Positions 24,372-35,158 of a stretch of 45,570 nucleotides of DNA are shown here, piece after piece. The position numbers and the translations under genes are program-made. Source of the DNA: Acidobacteriota bacterium (lineage in GTDB: Bacteria > Acidobacteriota > CAIWXX01); the NCBI GenBank assembly GCA_016191015.1, contig JACPPM010000016.1, positions 1 through 45,570 on the forward strand, in the 5' to 3' direction. The notes beneath the pieces were generated by a model. That model did no database searches and was not told the origin of the DNA. It worked only from the letters and a program-made list of their open reading frames with translations. Positions within the stretch are counted from its first letter, which is position 1; each line of letters opens with the position of its first letter.

Positions 24372-24893
24372 ATGGTATTGGATGAGATCGATCTTCTGAT
24401 CGTCAAGTCGCTGCTGGAGGATGCGCGGATGTCGCACGTCGATCTGGCGCGACGGGTTTCCCTCTCGCGCCCAGCACTCCTTGCACGGGTCCGGAAACTC
24501 GAACGCGCACACATCTTCCGCGGGTTCTACGCCGACGTCGGCCGCAAGGTGCTCGGCTTTCCGATCACCGCCTTCATCAATCTCCGTTACGCACAGCAAC
24601 TCTCGTCGCGCGAGAACGCTCGGATCCGCTCCCTGGCCGGCGACGAGCAGGTGCTCGAGCTGCATCATGTGGCGGGTGAGGATTGCTTCATTCTGAAGGT
24701 GTGTGCCGCGAGCGTCGAGGATCTCTCGGGGTTGCTCGAGCGGGTCAAGGACACGCGGGAGCCGGTCACGTCGAAGACGACTCTGGTGCTTTCGACTGTA
24801 TTCGAGAAGCCCTATCCACGGTCGGACATCGGATCGGCCGGGGCTGCGCGCTCGACGAACGCCAGAGGGCATGGGGCGAGGAGCGCGCGATGA
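24372..24893 (+). CDS. AsnC/Lrp family transcriptional regulator
   Basis: Start at ATG 24372 gives MVLDEIDLLIVKSLLEDARM, the classic Lrp/AsnC opening; the open frame 12 codons upstream overlaps the promoter. 173 residues. The helix-turn-helix lies at about 18-45 (HVDLARRVSLSRPALLARV), followed by the ligand-binding RAM/ACT domain (about 65-145: GFPITAFINLRYA, VLELHHVAGEDCFILKV). A basic tail (RSTNARGHGARSAR) is extra. It is translationally coupled to the EamA transporter (ATGA at 24890-24893), so it likely controls that exporter in response to an amino acid or similar small molecule. Confidence 0.92.
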   Translation: MVLDEIDLLIVKSLLEDARMSHVDLARRVSLSRPALLARVRKLERAHIFRGFYADVGRKVLGFPITAFINLRYAQQLSSRENARIRSLAGDEQVLELHHVAGEDCFILKVCAASVEDLSGLLERVKDTREPVTSKTTLVLSTVFEKPYPRSDIGSAGAARSTNARGHGARSAR

Positions 24894-25795
24894 CATCCGG
24901 GGGCTCGACTCGCAAGTCGACGGTTCTCGTGACGATCCTGGCTTTTCTGGCCGTGTATCTCGTCTGGGGATCCACGTACCTCGTGATCAGGATCGGAGTG
25001 CGGGACTTTTCGCCTTCCGGCCTGTTGGGCCTCCGCTTCCTCATCGCAGGGGTCGTCAACATGGGGATCTGGGGTCTGTTTCACCGGCGGCAGCGAGCCA
25101 CGCTGGGGGAGATGAAGACGGCCGCGGTGGCCGGCGTCATCATGCTCGTCGGTGGAACCGGACTGCTGGCGTACGCGGAGAAGACGGTGAACTCGAGCAC
25201 GGCGGCGTTGATCGTTGCGGCCGCGCCATTCTGGTTCGCGCTGGGCGACTACATTTTGGGAGGGAAGGCGCTGAGGCCTCGCCAGATCGCCGGCATCGCG
25301 ATTGGATTTGCGGGAGTGTGGATTCTCGTCTGGCCATCGTTCGGCAGTCAGCGTGGCGAAAGCACCGTGTGGACGCTCCTGCTCATGCTCGCGACCGTAG
25401 CGTGGGTATCGGCCGGGCTCTATTCGAAGCGCAGACCGATGCCGAAATCGATATTTCTCGGCGCGGGTGTGGAAATGATCGCTGCCGGTGCGTTTCTGAT
25501 GGGTCTTGGCGCCATACTCGGCGAATACACTCCCGCGTCGTTCCTGCAGGCCCCGTCTCACACATGGGCCGCGGTGCTATACCTCGCGCTCTTCGGCTCG
25601 TGCGTGGCTTTCACGGCCTACGCCTGGCTGCTCGAACACCAGCCGACACACCGTGTCGCCAGCTACGCCTACGTCAACCCCGTCGTTGCGGTGCTCCTCG
25701 GGGCTCTCTTCGACGGCGACCCTTTCTCGATCTCGATCGTGCTCGCCCTCGCCCTGATCACCCTCGGCGTCACGCTCACCATGTCGAGAAGGTAA
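24890..25795 (+). CDS. EamA-type DMT superfamily transporter (RhaT/YedA-like)
   Basis: ATG at 24890 overlaps the regulator's stop. 301 residues, ten predicted transmembrane helices in two EamA repeats. YLVWGSTYLVIRIGV in the first helix and GTGLLAYAEKTVNSSTAALIVAAAP in the third-fourth helices are strongly typical of the YedA branch; the second repeat ends YVNPVVAVLLGALFDGD. Likely an exporter of amino acids or related metabolites. Coupling to an AsnC/Lrp regulator fits control by the exported compound. Confidence 0.92.
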   Translation: MTSGGSTRKSTVLVTILAFLAVYLVWGSTYLVIRIGVRDFSPSGLLGLRFLIAGVVNMGIWGLFHRRQRATLGEMKTAAVAGVIMLVGGTGLLAYAEKTVNSSTAALIVAAAPFWFALGDYILGGKALRPRQIAGIAIGFAGVWILVWPSFGSQRGESTVWTLLLMLATVAWVSAGLYSKRRPMPKSIFLGAGVEMIAAGAFLMGLGAILGEYTPASFLQAPSHTWAAVLYLALFGSCVAFTAYAWLLEHQPTHRVASYAYVNPVVAVLLGALFDGDPFSISIVLALALITLGVTLTMSRR

Positions 25796-25840
25796 TGGGT
25801 CGGGGTCGGGTACGGGAACGGGAACGAGTGGGGGAATGAG

Positions 25841-26050
25841 CAAGGCTAAGGCAAAGTCCCGGAAATCGCAGATTTCACAGATTGACTCGCAGATGTCGCC
25901 GATTGCTTCGCGCCGACCCGAGAGTGAGGAGCGAGTTGCTCGTCGGTTGAATGCTGGAAGTATCTGCGTAATCTGCGCGGAAATCTGCGTCATCTGCGGT
26001 TTCCTCCGATCGACTTCACCCGGACTTCGCGGTGCGACTTTGACGTTCCC
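25841..26050 (-). repeat. Family A dispersed palindromic repeat, copy A3 (complete, inverted)
   Basis: Reads CAAGGCTAAGGCAAAGTCCCGG at its left, matching the inverse of the right end of A1 and A2, through the same core, to ...CTTTGACGTTCCC at its right. The last 73 bases (25978-26050) are identical to 30063-30135. It occupies most of the gap between the EamA gene and the aminotransferase; the short stretch before it is G-rich (GGGTACGGGAACGGGAACG). Confidence 0.9.
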
Positions 26051-26133
26051 CTGGGGAATGAGGAGGGGAGCTTGACAGACTGGTTTACGTTGGCCGAAGA
26101 TCGGCGGATGACATATCGAAAAGCAGGTGAAAC

Positions 26134-27336
26134 ATGTTGAAGCTATCCCGACGCGCACAGAGGATCCCGGCCTCACCGATTCGCAAGCTGCACCCGCTGG
26201 CTGAGGCGGCGAGGGGTCGCGGAGTCGACGTCATCAATCTCAACATCGGCCAGCCTGACCTGCCAACGCCGCCTGAGTTCTTCGACGCGGCCGCGCGCTT
26301 CGGCTCTCCGGTTCTCGCCTACAGCCCCAGCCAGGGCATCCCGGCATTCATCGACGGTCTCATTTACTACTACGCTCAGAACGGAATGACGGTACGCCCC
26401 GAAGAGGTGATGGTGACGATCGGAGGCAGCGAGGCGATCACGATGGCGCTTCTCTGTTGCGCCAACCCCGGCGACCATGTCCTCACTTTCGAACCCTTCT
26501 ACACGAACTACTACTCGTTGGCGATGATGGCCGGCATCCAGGTCGACGTCTGCCCAACCCGCATCGAGAACGGATTCAGGCTCCCATCCCAGCGGACAAT
26601 CAGCAAAGCGATCACGCCGAAGACGCGCGCGATCATCGCGTGCAATCCGAGCAATCCGACGGGAGCCGTGCTGACCCCCGATGAGATCGAAGGCCTGCGG
26701 CGTATCGCGCGCAGCAAGGGGCTGTTCATCATTGCCGATGAAGTGTACCGCGAGTTCTGTTACGACAGCCCGTTCAATTCCTTCTGGCATTGCGAGGGGC
26801 TCGAGGATCATCTGATCATTGCCGATTCCCTTTCAAAGCGCTTCTCCGCGTGCGGCGCGCGCCTCGGCTCTCTTCTGACGAGAAACAAGGGGCTGCAGCA
26901 GGCATTTCTCAGGTTCGGGCAGGCTCGCCTCTCCGCGGGCACTTTCGATCAGCACGCCGCCCTGCCACTGCTTCGTCTCGGCAGGGACTACTATGACCGC
27001 GTCGTCGGCGAATATCGCAAACGCCGCGACACGCTCGTCGAAGCTCTGCAGATGATCCCGGGCGTCCGTTGTCAGAAGCCGGAAGGCGCCTTCTACCTCC
27101 TGGTCGATCTGCCGGTCGACGACAGCGACAAGTTCTGCGCGTGGATGCTTTCGGACTTCAGTCATGAAGGCGCGACCGTCATGCTCGCCCCGGCCAACGG
27201 CTTCTACGCCACCCCCGGCAAGGGCCTGACCGAGGTGAGGATCGCCTATATCGTCAACACCGACAGACTCCGGCAGGGGGTCAGAGCCCTGCAGGTGGCG
27301 CTCGCACAGTATCCGGGCAGACGTGGTGGGGCCTGA
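26134..27336 (+). CDS. PLP-dependent class I/II aminotransferase (fold type I)
   Basis: 400 residues, the usual length for AspC/AAT-I enzymes. NLNIGQPDLPTPPEFF opens the substrate-binding part; AYSPSQGIPAF, CNPSNPTGAVLT (PLP contacts) and IADEVYREF (Asp that pairs with the pyridine nitrogen) follow. The Schiff-base lysine is Lys235 in ADSLSKRFSACGARLG; the carboxylate-binding Arg is in EVRIAYI near the end. The DSLSK context, with Cys and Ala after it, resembles the aspartate/alanine-type aminotransferase branch. Substrate cannot be set. No pathway neighbours. A family B repeat begins within 10 bases of the stop. Confidence 0.92.
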   Translation: MLKLSRRAQRIPASPIRKLHPLAEAARGRGVDVINLNIGQPDLPTPPEFFDAAARFGSPVLAYSPSQGIPAFIDGLIYYYAQNGMTVRPEEVMVTIGGSEAITMALLCCANPGDHVLTFEPFYTNYYSLAMMAGIQVDVCPTRIENGFRLPSQRTISKAITPKTRAIIACNPSNPTGAVLTPDEIEGLRRIARSKGLFIIADEVYREFCYDSPFNSFWHCEGLEDHLIIADSLSKRFSACGARLGSLLTRNKGLQQAFLRFGQARLSAGTFDQHAALPLLRLGRDYYDRVVGEYRKRRDTLVEALQMIPGVRCQKPEGAFYLLVDLPVDDSDKFCAWMLSDFSHEGATVMLAPANGFYATPGKGLTEVRIAYIVNTDRLRQGVRALQVALAQYPGRRGGA

Positions 27337-27344
27337 CGCGGCCG

Positions 27345-27461
27345 AGACCACCGCTCCGCTCTTGCATTCCTCCCCTCCTGCTTTCCTGAGAGGAGCTCGG
27401 TAGATCTAGCCGCGTCGAATTCCGTGCCATTTCGTGTCAACGCTCAACTTCCTAGACACTA
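27345..27461 (+). repeat. Family B dispersed repeat, copy B3 (short form)
   Basis: Only the tail part is present: CTCTTGCATTCCTCCCCTCCTGCTTTCCTGAGAGGAG...CATTTCGTGTCAACGCTCAACTTCCTAGACACT. It lacks the two hairpins at the left side of B1. Confidence 0.85.
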
Positions 27462-27463
27462 GG

Positions 27464-27491
27464 CTCGTCGCAGGACAGCGCCTGCGACGAG
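27464..27491. other. Perfect 11-bp stem hairpin
   Basis: CTCGTCGCAGG, loop ACAGCG, CCTGCGACGAG. It lies between the convergent aminotransferase and zinc-ribbon gene, directly after repeat B3. No T-run follows on either strand, so it may be a Rho-independent-like barrier or part of the repeat insertion. Confidence 0.5.
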
Positions 27492-27523
27492 AGGCCGCGT
27501 TGCGGCAGCCCGAAGGCCCGTGA

Positions 27524-28633
27524 TTAGTGATCCGGATACGGGATGAGGGGCAGGCGGCAGTCCACGCAGGTACTGACGCTCTCACTGAACTCGACGCCGC
27601 ACTCCGGGCAGTAGCCCATGGCTGCGGCATCATCTCGTCTCCTGGCCGCGGCCAATGCCGCCACATCGTGTCCCTCCCGGGCCACCACATCCCGCAGGGT
27701 CTCCGCGCATAGACTCCAGAATTCGGATCGCGTGGCATCGCGGCTCTGGGAACGTGCGGCTGCGATCAGATTGTTCTCACGCCTCGCGTAGCTCACGAAT
27801 TCCTCACGGTCGAGAAGCACGGCGCCGATCGCCCACGGATCGAAGCGTGCATAGAGGTCGCGGGTGAGGATGGCCGTCGCGTGGACTGCTGCCCACGGGA
27901 AGAAGCTCATCGGCAGGATGACCACAAGGATGGATCGCGGGCTGAGCTGGACCGCCCTCAACGCCATCACGCTCAGGGTGATGATCGAGGCATGGATTGC
28001 GAGCAAAGCGACGAGCAGCCACAGCAGGGGACGTGACATGCCTTGACCGGCGGTAAGAGTGGCCGGGAGCAGGAGAGACAGTCCGGCGAAGAGCGCCCAG
28101 CTCAGGCCGTTCAGCCATCGCGAAAAGCGTCCGAACGTGGCCCGGTGCTCCCGCAGTGCATCCAGATCGAGTGCGGCCGCGAAGAGGCTCCGAAGGCGCT
28201 TGGAGCGCTTCTCGCCGCGTGCGACCCGAAGTGACTCGATCTCTCCCGCAATCCTCCTGGCATAGACGCCCGAATGAGTGGTGAGGAGCACCCGTCTTCC
28301 CGACTTGATCCGCTTGTCTTCGACGGTGATCTCACGGAGGTCGTCCAAGCCGATGCAGTCAGTATCCTCGTCCATGAGCAGACTCGGTTCGTAGGGCAGA
28401 TTGTCCTTGAGCACAACGATGCCTCGGGATGTCAGGCCGACGCTCCGCTCCTGCGCCACGATCACCTCGGTCCCGGGCAGCAGTCCCGCCAACCGCAACC
28501 CGGCACGTTTCAAAGTGAACCCGCGACCGGATGTGCCGGCGAACACTACCTGGTGCCGGCGCACCCACACAAGCGACTCCAGAACGTAGAACAGGACAAC
28601 ATACGGCAGGAGATCTTGGATGAACTGGTACAT
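27524..28633 (-). CDS. Membrane protein with a C-terminal zinc ribbon
   Basis: 369 residues. An N-terminal hydrophobic segment (LLPYVVLFYVLESLVWV) is followed by a soluble region (about 30-170) of mixed strands, then three hydrophobic segments (about 178-200, 203-225 and 233-258). The C-terminus has CPECGVEFSESVSTCVDC, two CxxC pairs that form a zinc ribbon. The family is unknown to me. Its gene is preceded by the DUF2167 gene on the same strand (150 bases apart, with a perfect GC hairpin at 28700-28719 in the gap), so cotranscription is doubtful. Confidence 0.75.
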   Translation of the reverse strand: MYQFIQDLLPYVVLFYVLESLVWVRRHQVVFAGTSGRGFTLKRAGLRLAGLLPGTEVIVAQERSVGLTSRGIVVLKDNLPYEPSLLMDEDTDCIGLDDLREITVEDKRIKSGRRVLLTTHSGVYARRIAGEIESLRVARGEKRSKRLRSLFAAALDLDALREHRATFGRFSRWLNGLSWALFAGLSLLLPATLTAGQGMSRPLLWLLVALLAIHASIITLSVMALRAVQLSPRSILVVILPMSFFPWAAVHATAILTRDLYARFDPWAIGAVLLDREEFVSYARRENNLIAAARSQSRDATRSEFWSLCAETLRDVVAREGHDVAALAAARRRDDAAAMGYCPECGVEFSESVSTCVDCRLPLIPYPDH

Positions 28634-28699
28634 GCTTCGCTAGTGTCCGAGTACCAGGACGGTGCTGCCGGATTCCGCCTGCCCGCGATCCGGCAGGAC

Positions 28700-28719
28700 G
28701 GCGCGGCAGGAGCCGCGCC
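28700..28719. other. GC-rich 8-bp stem hairpin between two - strand genes
   Basis: GGCGCGGC, loop AGGA, GCCGCGCC. It is downstream of the DUF2167 gene, but no T-run follows on that strand, so a role as terminator is uncertain. Confidence 0.4.
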
Positions 28720-28782
28720 CTCCCAATCCACGGAGCAAGCAGAATGGCGTCCTGGACCGAGCCTTTTCTGGACGAATGTGGA

Positions 28783-29667
28783 TCAGGCCTCAGCGCCTCG
28801 ACCGCGAAGCGCGGAGATTCCTTTCTTGATCGCTGCGACGATCGCCAGGGCGGCGACCACGAGGAGCTTCCAGGCCTTCGCTGCGAACTTCAGGAATGCC
28901 GCGAAGAAGCCCAGCTTGACCGCCGCTGCACCGGCGCCTCCGGCCACAAGCGCGGCCAAACCGTACTTCGCAACTTTGTCCCCGGGCAGCCATTCAGCGT
29001 ACCGCTTTCCCTGCTTGTACGAGAAGGCTGAGATGATCCGGTCGATCTCACCCTTCGAAGTTGCCAGCCGGGATGGATCGTCCACCAGCGTCGCCGACAT
29101 GTACCCTTCGCGCCCGAGGAGGCGCACATTGTAATTGACGACCTGGCCTCCACCATCATCCTTGGCGAGGATGGCCCAGACGAGGTTGTGAGTCCGTTCG
29201 TCATAGTGGGGCTCCTCGTACCAGCCGACGACGTGGAGTCCCGAGATGCCTTTCTCCTTTCGCGTCTTGTTGGCCTCCTCGGTCCCCTCCTGATAGCTCT
29301 TCAGGATCGCGTCCTTGTCAATCGCGTCCTTGTCGTCATCTTTGACGTACCCTTCCGGCGCGTATTCGAAGATCATGAACCAGTCCTGGTTCTCGGCCTT
29401 CGGGCTGACGATTCCGACCTCCTGACCGGAGACCGAGTTGCCCATCATTTCCATGAGTTTCCGGGTATCATCACCCCCGGCGAAGATATGGTCGGCAGAG
29501 AGGGCCAACTCGGCGATGTTTTCGCCGAGTTTGACGGTATCGGGCCCCTCGGTCCAGGCGACGTTGGGTTCCTGTGCGACGCCCATGCCGGTGAAGCCGC
29601 CAAGAAAGATCGCGCCGGACATTGCGGCGAACAGCCTCTGAATCGCCACGCTCCGTTTCTGGTTCAT
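28783..29667 (-). CDS. DUF2167 family membrane-anchored protein
   Basis: ATG at 29667 after CGGAGGACCCCTAC; 294 residues. A signal peptide or anchor (FAAMSGAIFLGGFTGMGVAQ) is followed by the DUF2167 domain (about 35-225: ENIAELALSADHIFAGGDDTRKLMEMMGN; GWYEEPHYDERTHNLVWAI; YNVRLLGREGYMSATLV). C-terminal hydrophobic helices (about 235-285) end with a Lys-rich tail. Family function is unknown. Related proteins are usually single genes in Gram-negative bacteria. No regulator adjacent. Confidence 0.88.
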   Translation of the reverse strand: MNQKRSVAIQRLFAAMSGAIFLGGFTGMGVAQEPNVAWTEGPDTVKLGENIAELALSADHIFAGGDDTRKLMEMMGNSVSGQEVGIVSPKAENQDWFMIFEYAPEGYVKDDDKDAIDKDAILKSYQEGTEEANKTRKEKGISGLHVVGWYEEPHYDERTHNLVWAILAKDDGGGQVVNYNVRLLGREGYMSATLVDDPSRLATSKGEIDRIISAFSYKQGKRYAEWLPGDKVAKYGLAALVAGGAGAAAVKLGFFAAFLKFAAKAWKLLVVAALAIVAAIKKGISALRGRGAEA

Positions 29668-29944
29668 GTAGGGGTCCTCCGGGGATGGCCCGAGACTCGA
29701 ACTTGCATCCGATTCGGGGCGAATGATCACCGTTCCAGCAATTCACGAGCCAGTCGGACGACTTCCGCAGCCGTGCGGCCCGACCTCGTATGAGGGTGTA
29801 TCCTAGCCCGCCGCGTTCAACGCGTCAATCTGCCTGGAGATCTGCGGCATCTGCGGTTGAGTACGGAACGGACTGGCCCAAGTCGATCGCCTCGAATCCG
29901 CCTCAGACCCGAGCCGAGTCGCAGGGCCTCGTCAAAGTACCGAG

Positions 29945-30135
29945 CTAACCGCAGATTTCGCGGATTCTTCCCGCAGATTCCGCCGATGGGTTCGCGAGAC
30001 CGGTGGAATTCGCTTTGAGGAGCGCTCTGCGATGAGTCATGATCCCATCTGTGTAATCCCTCCGGAAATCTGCGTCATCTGCGGTTTCCTCCGATCGACT
30101 TCACCCGGACTTCGCGGTGCGACTTTGACGTTCCC
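29945..30135 (-). repeat. Family A repeat remnant, copy A4
   Basis: The right 73 bases (30063-30135) are identical to the end of A3; the left begins CTAACCGCAGATTTCGCGGATTC, a degenerate arm, and the middle has diverged or been replaced. A further fragment of CTGCGGCATCTGCGGTT type lies at 29840-29862. Together they explain most of the 640-base gap 29668-30308. Confidence 0.85.
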
Positions 30136-30155
30136 ATGGCCGAGTCGGTCCGGGC

Positions 30156-30185
30156 TTGACCCATCGTGCCCCGCGATGATATTAA
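30156..30185 (+). promoter_or_regulatory. Candidate sigma-70 promoter for the pyrophosphatase gene
   Basis: TTGACC (30156-30161), 18-base spacer, TATTAA (30180-30185). It is about 120 bases ahead of the start codon, leaving a leader with GC-rich arms (CTGGCGGCTGGCGCGAGGGGG). It abuts the end of repeat A4. Confidence 0.5.
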
Positions 30186-30308
30186 TCCCCTCCCCGGATG
30201 ATGGCTGGCGGCTGGCGCGAGGGGGCTCGGGGGCCTGTTCCGTGAGCGCTGGCGGCGCGGCGCAAGCTGCAAGCTACACTACAAGCTACCAGGTGCCTTG
30301 GAGGATTT

Positions 30309-32744
30309 ATGTCGATTTCATCCCAGGATAGGAAGGGAGTCCGCGCTTCGGCGGCACGGATCGCCCTCTCGGCCGTCACTCTCATTGTTTTGTTCGCATC
30401 GCCGGCGGCGCACGCCGGCGAAGCTGAGCTGACGATTCCAGATCTCAGGACTGTCAGTTTCTTCGGCGGGTCGATCGACGGGCACACGCTGCTGCTGGCC
30501 GGCCTCGCCGTCTGCTTCCTGGGGATGGTGTTCGGCGTGGTGCAGTACACGCAGATTCGGGATCTGCCGGTCCACAAGGCAATGCGGGAGATTTCCGAGC
30601 TCATCTACGAGACCTGCAAGACGTACCTGATCACACAAGGGAAGTTCCTGGCGATCCTCTGGGCGTTTATCGCTTCGATCATCGTTGTCTACTTCGGGGT
30701 CCTGCTTCACTTCCGCGCAGGGCAGGTGGCGACGATCATCCTCTTCTCGATTGTGGGCATCCTCGGCAGCTACGGTGTGGCGTGGTTCGGGATCCGGATC
30801 AACACATTCGCCAACTCGCGGACCGCGTTTGCCAGCCTCGGCGGCAAGCCGTACCCCACGATGGCAATCCCGTTGAAGGCCGGCATGAGCATCGGGATGC
30901 TTCTGATTTCGGTCGAGCTCGTAATGATGCTGTTCATTCTGCTGTTCATTCCCGGCGAATCGGCCGGCCCGTGCTTCATCGGCTTCGCCATCGGCGAGTC
31001 GCTCGGCGCGGCAGCCCTGCGAATCGCCGGTGGCATCTTCACCAAGATCGCCGATATCGGTTCGGATCTGATGAAGATCGTCTTCAAGATCAAGGAGGAC
31101 GACGCGCGCAACCCCGGCGTCATCGCCGACTGCACGGGGGACAACGCTGGTGATTCGGTCGGCCCGACGGCCGATGGCTTCGAGACCTACGGCGTCACCG
31201 GCGTCGCACTCATCACCTTCATCCTCCTGGCCGTCCACAACCCGATCACTCAGATCCAGCTCCTCGTCTGGATCTTCGTCATGCGCATCGGGATGATCGT
31301 CACATCGGCTGTTTCGTATTGGATCAACGGAGCGATCGCCAAGGCCAAGTATGCGAATGCGGCGAGATTCAATTTCGAGCACCCGCTGACGTCGCTGGTC
31401 TGGATCACCTCTTTCATTTCGATCGTGATGACCTACGCGCTCTCGAGCGCGCTTGTCCCGGATCTCCAGAACGACACTTCGCTGTGGTGGAAGCTCGCCA
31501 CGATCATCACCTGCGGGACGATCGCGGGGGCGCTGATTCCCGAGCTGGTGAAGGTCTTCACGTCGACGAGCTCGCGACACGTGCGAGAGATCATCGACGC
31601 GTCGCGGGAAGGCGGCGCCTCGCTCAACATCCTCTCCGGCCTCGTGGCAGGCAACTTCAGCGCCTACTGGATGGGCATTTCGATCATCGCGCTGATGGCG
31701 GGCGCCTACGCCGTCAGTACCACCGGGCTTGCCGCAGTGATGACCGCACCGGCGATCTTCTCTTTCGGTCTCGTCGCATTCGGGTTCCTCGGGATGGGCC
31801 CCGTCACAATTGCGGTCGATTCATACGGCCCAGTCACCGACAACGCACAGTCGGTCTACGAGCTGTCGACAATCGAAACGCTGCCCAACGTCAAAGAGGA
31901 GGTCCGGAAGGAGTTCGGGTTCACCCCCGACTTCGAGGATGCGAAGAAATACCTCGAGGAGAACGACGGAGCCGGCAATACCTTCAAGGCCACGGCCAAG
32001 CCGGTTCTCATCGGCACGGCCGTCGTGGGCGCGACGACCCTGATCTTCTCGATCATCCAGCTGCTCACGCACCGCTTCGGTCAGGCGGGGGTGGCTGAGG
32101 GCCTGTCGATTCTGAACCCGCTCTTCCTGCTCGGCCTGATCACCGGCGGGTCGACCATCTACTGGTTTACAGGCGCCTCGATCCAGGCCGTTTCGACCGG
32201 GGCGCATCGGGCCGTCGAGTTCATCAAGAAGAACATCAAGCTGGAGGGGGGCGGCGAACGGGCCTCGATCGCCGACTCGAAGAAGGTCGTCGAGATCTGC
32301 ACGCAGTACGCGCAGAAGGGAATGTTCAACATCTTCCTCGCTGTCTTCTTTTCGACTCTGGCCTTCGCCTGTGTCAATCACTACTTCTTCATCGGCTACC
32401 TGATTTCGATCGCTCTGTTCGGCCTCTATCAGGCGATCTTCATGGCCAATACCGGCGGTGCCTGGGACAACGCCAAGAAGATCGTCGAGACCGAGCTGAA
32501 CATGAAGGGGACGGCCCTGCACGACGCGACCGTCGTCGGCGACACAGTCGGTGACCCGTTCAAGGACACCTCATCGGTCGCCATGAACCCGATCATCAAG
32601 TTCACAACTCTCTTCGGGCTCCTGGCGGTGGAGCTGGCGATCGAGCTGCCTTCGATCACCAGCCGCATCGCGGCCGTCGTCTTCTTCCTCATCGCGGCGA
32701 CCTTTGTCTACCGGTCATTCTACAAGATGCGAATCACCTCGTAG
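30309..32744 (+). CDS. hppA: Membrane-bound ion-translocating pyrophosphatase
   Basis: Hydrolyses PPi to pump H+ (or Na+) out of the cytoplasm. GGAGG lies 6 bases before the ATG; 811 residues, longer than usual because of a 36-residue signal-like N-terminus ending ASPAAHAGE. Family motifs: DIGSD (249-253), EDDARNP (263-269), ADCTGDNAGDSVGPTAD (273-289) and the C-terminal DTVGDPFKDT. They carry most of the Asp residues that bind Mg-PPi. Odd points: the usual DNAGGIAEM after the GP motif is here DNAQSVYEL (511-519), and GNTFKATAK places Lys560 where K+-independent enzymes have Lys. These suggest a divergent, K+-independent clade; ion specificity is not decided by sequence alone. Confidence 0.96.
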   Translation: MSISSQDRKGVRASAARIALSAVTLIVLFASPAAHAGEAELTIPDLRTVSFFGGSIDGHTLLLAGLAVCFLGMVFGVVQYTQIRDLPVHKAMREISELIYETCKTYLITQGKFLAILWAFIASIIVVYFGVLLHFRAGQVATIILFSIVGILGSYGVAWFGIRINTFANSRTAFASLGGKPYPTMAIPLKAGMSIGMLLISVELVMMLFILLFIPGESAGPCFIGFAIGESLGAAALRIAGGIFTKIADIGSDLMKIVFKIKEDDARNPGVIADCTGDNAGDSVGPTADGFETYGVTGVALITFILLAVHNPITQIQLLVWIFVMRIGMIVTSAVSYWINGAIAKAKYANAARFNFEHPLTSLVWITSFISIVMTYALSSALVPDLQNDTSLWWKLATIITCGTIAGALIPELVKVFTSTSSRHVREIIDASREGGASLNILSGLVAGNFSAYWMGISIIALMAGAYAVSTTGLAAVMTAPAIFSFGLVAFGFLGMGPVTIAVDSYGPVTDNAQSVYELSTIETLPNVKEEVRKEFGFTPDFEDAKKYLEENDGAGNTFKATAKPVLIGTAVVGATTLIFSIIQLLTHRFGQAGVAEGLSILNPLFLLGLITGGSTIYWFTGASIQAVSTGAHRAVEFIKKNIKLEGGGERASIADSKKVVEICTQYAQKGMFNIFLAVFFSTLAFACVNHYFFIGYLISIALFGLYQAIFMANTGGAWDNAKKIVETELNMKGTALHDATVVGDTVGDPFKDTSSVAMNPIIKFTTLFGLLAVELAIELPSITSRIAAVVFFLIAATFVYRSFYKMRITS

Positions 32745-32786
32745 GCCACACCGCCGCTCGCCCTGCTGCCGATCGGCGGGCGGGGG

Positions 32787-35132
<2,346 letters not shown>

Positions 35133-35158
35133 CAAGCGACACGTATCGAGGGGATCTC

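Noticed and set aside
24683-24889. N-terminal extension of the EamA transporter
   Set aside because: Overlaps the AsnC frame; the ATG at 24890 overlaps its stop and begins the first helix correctly.
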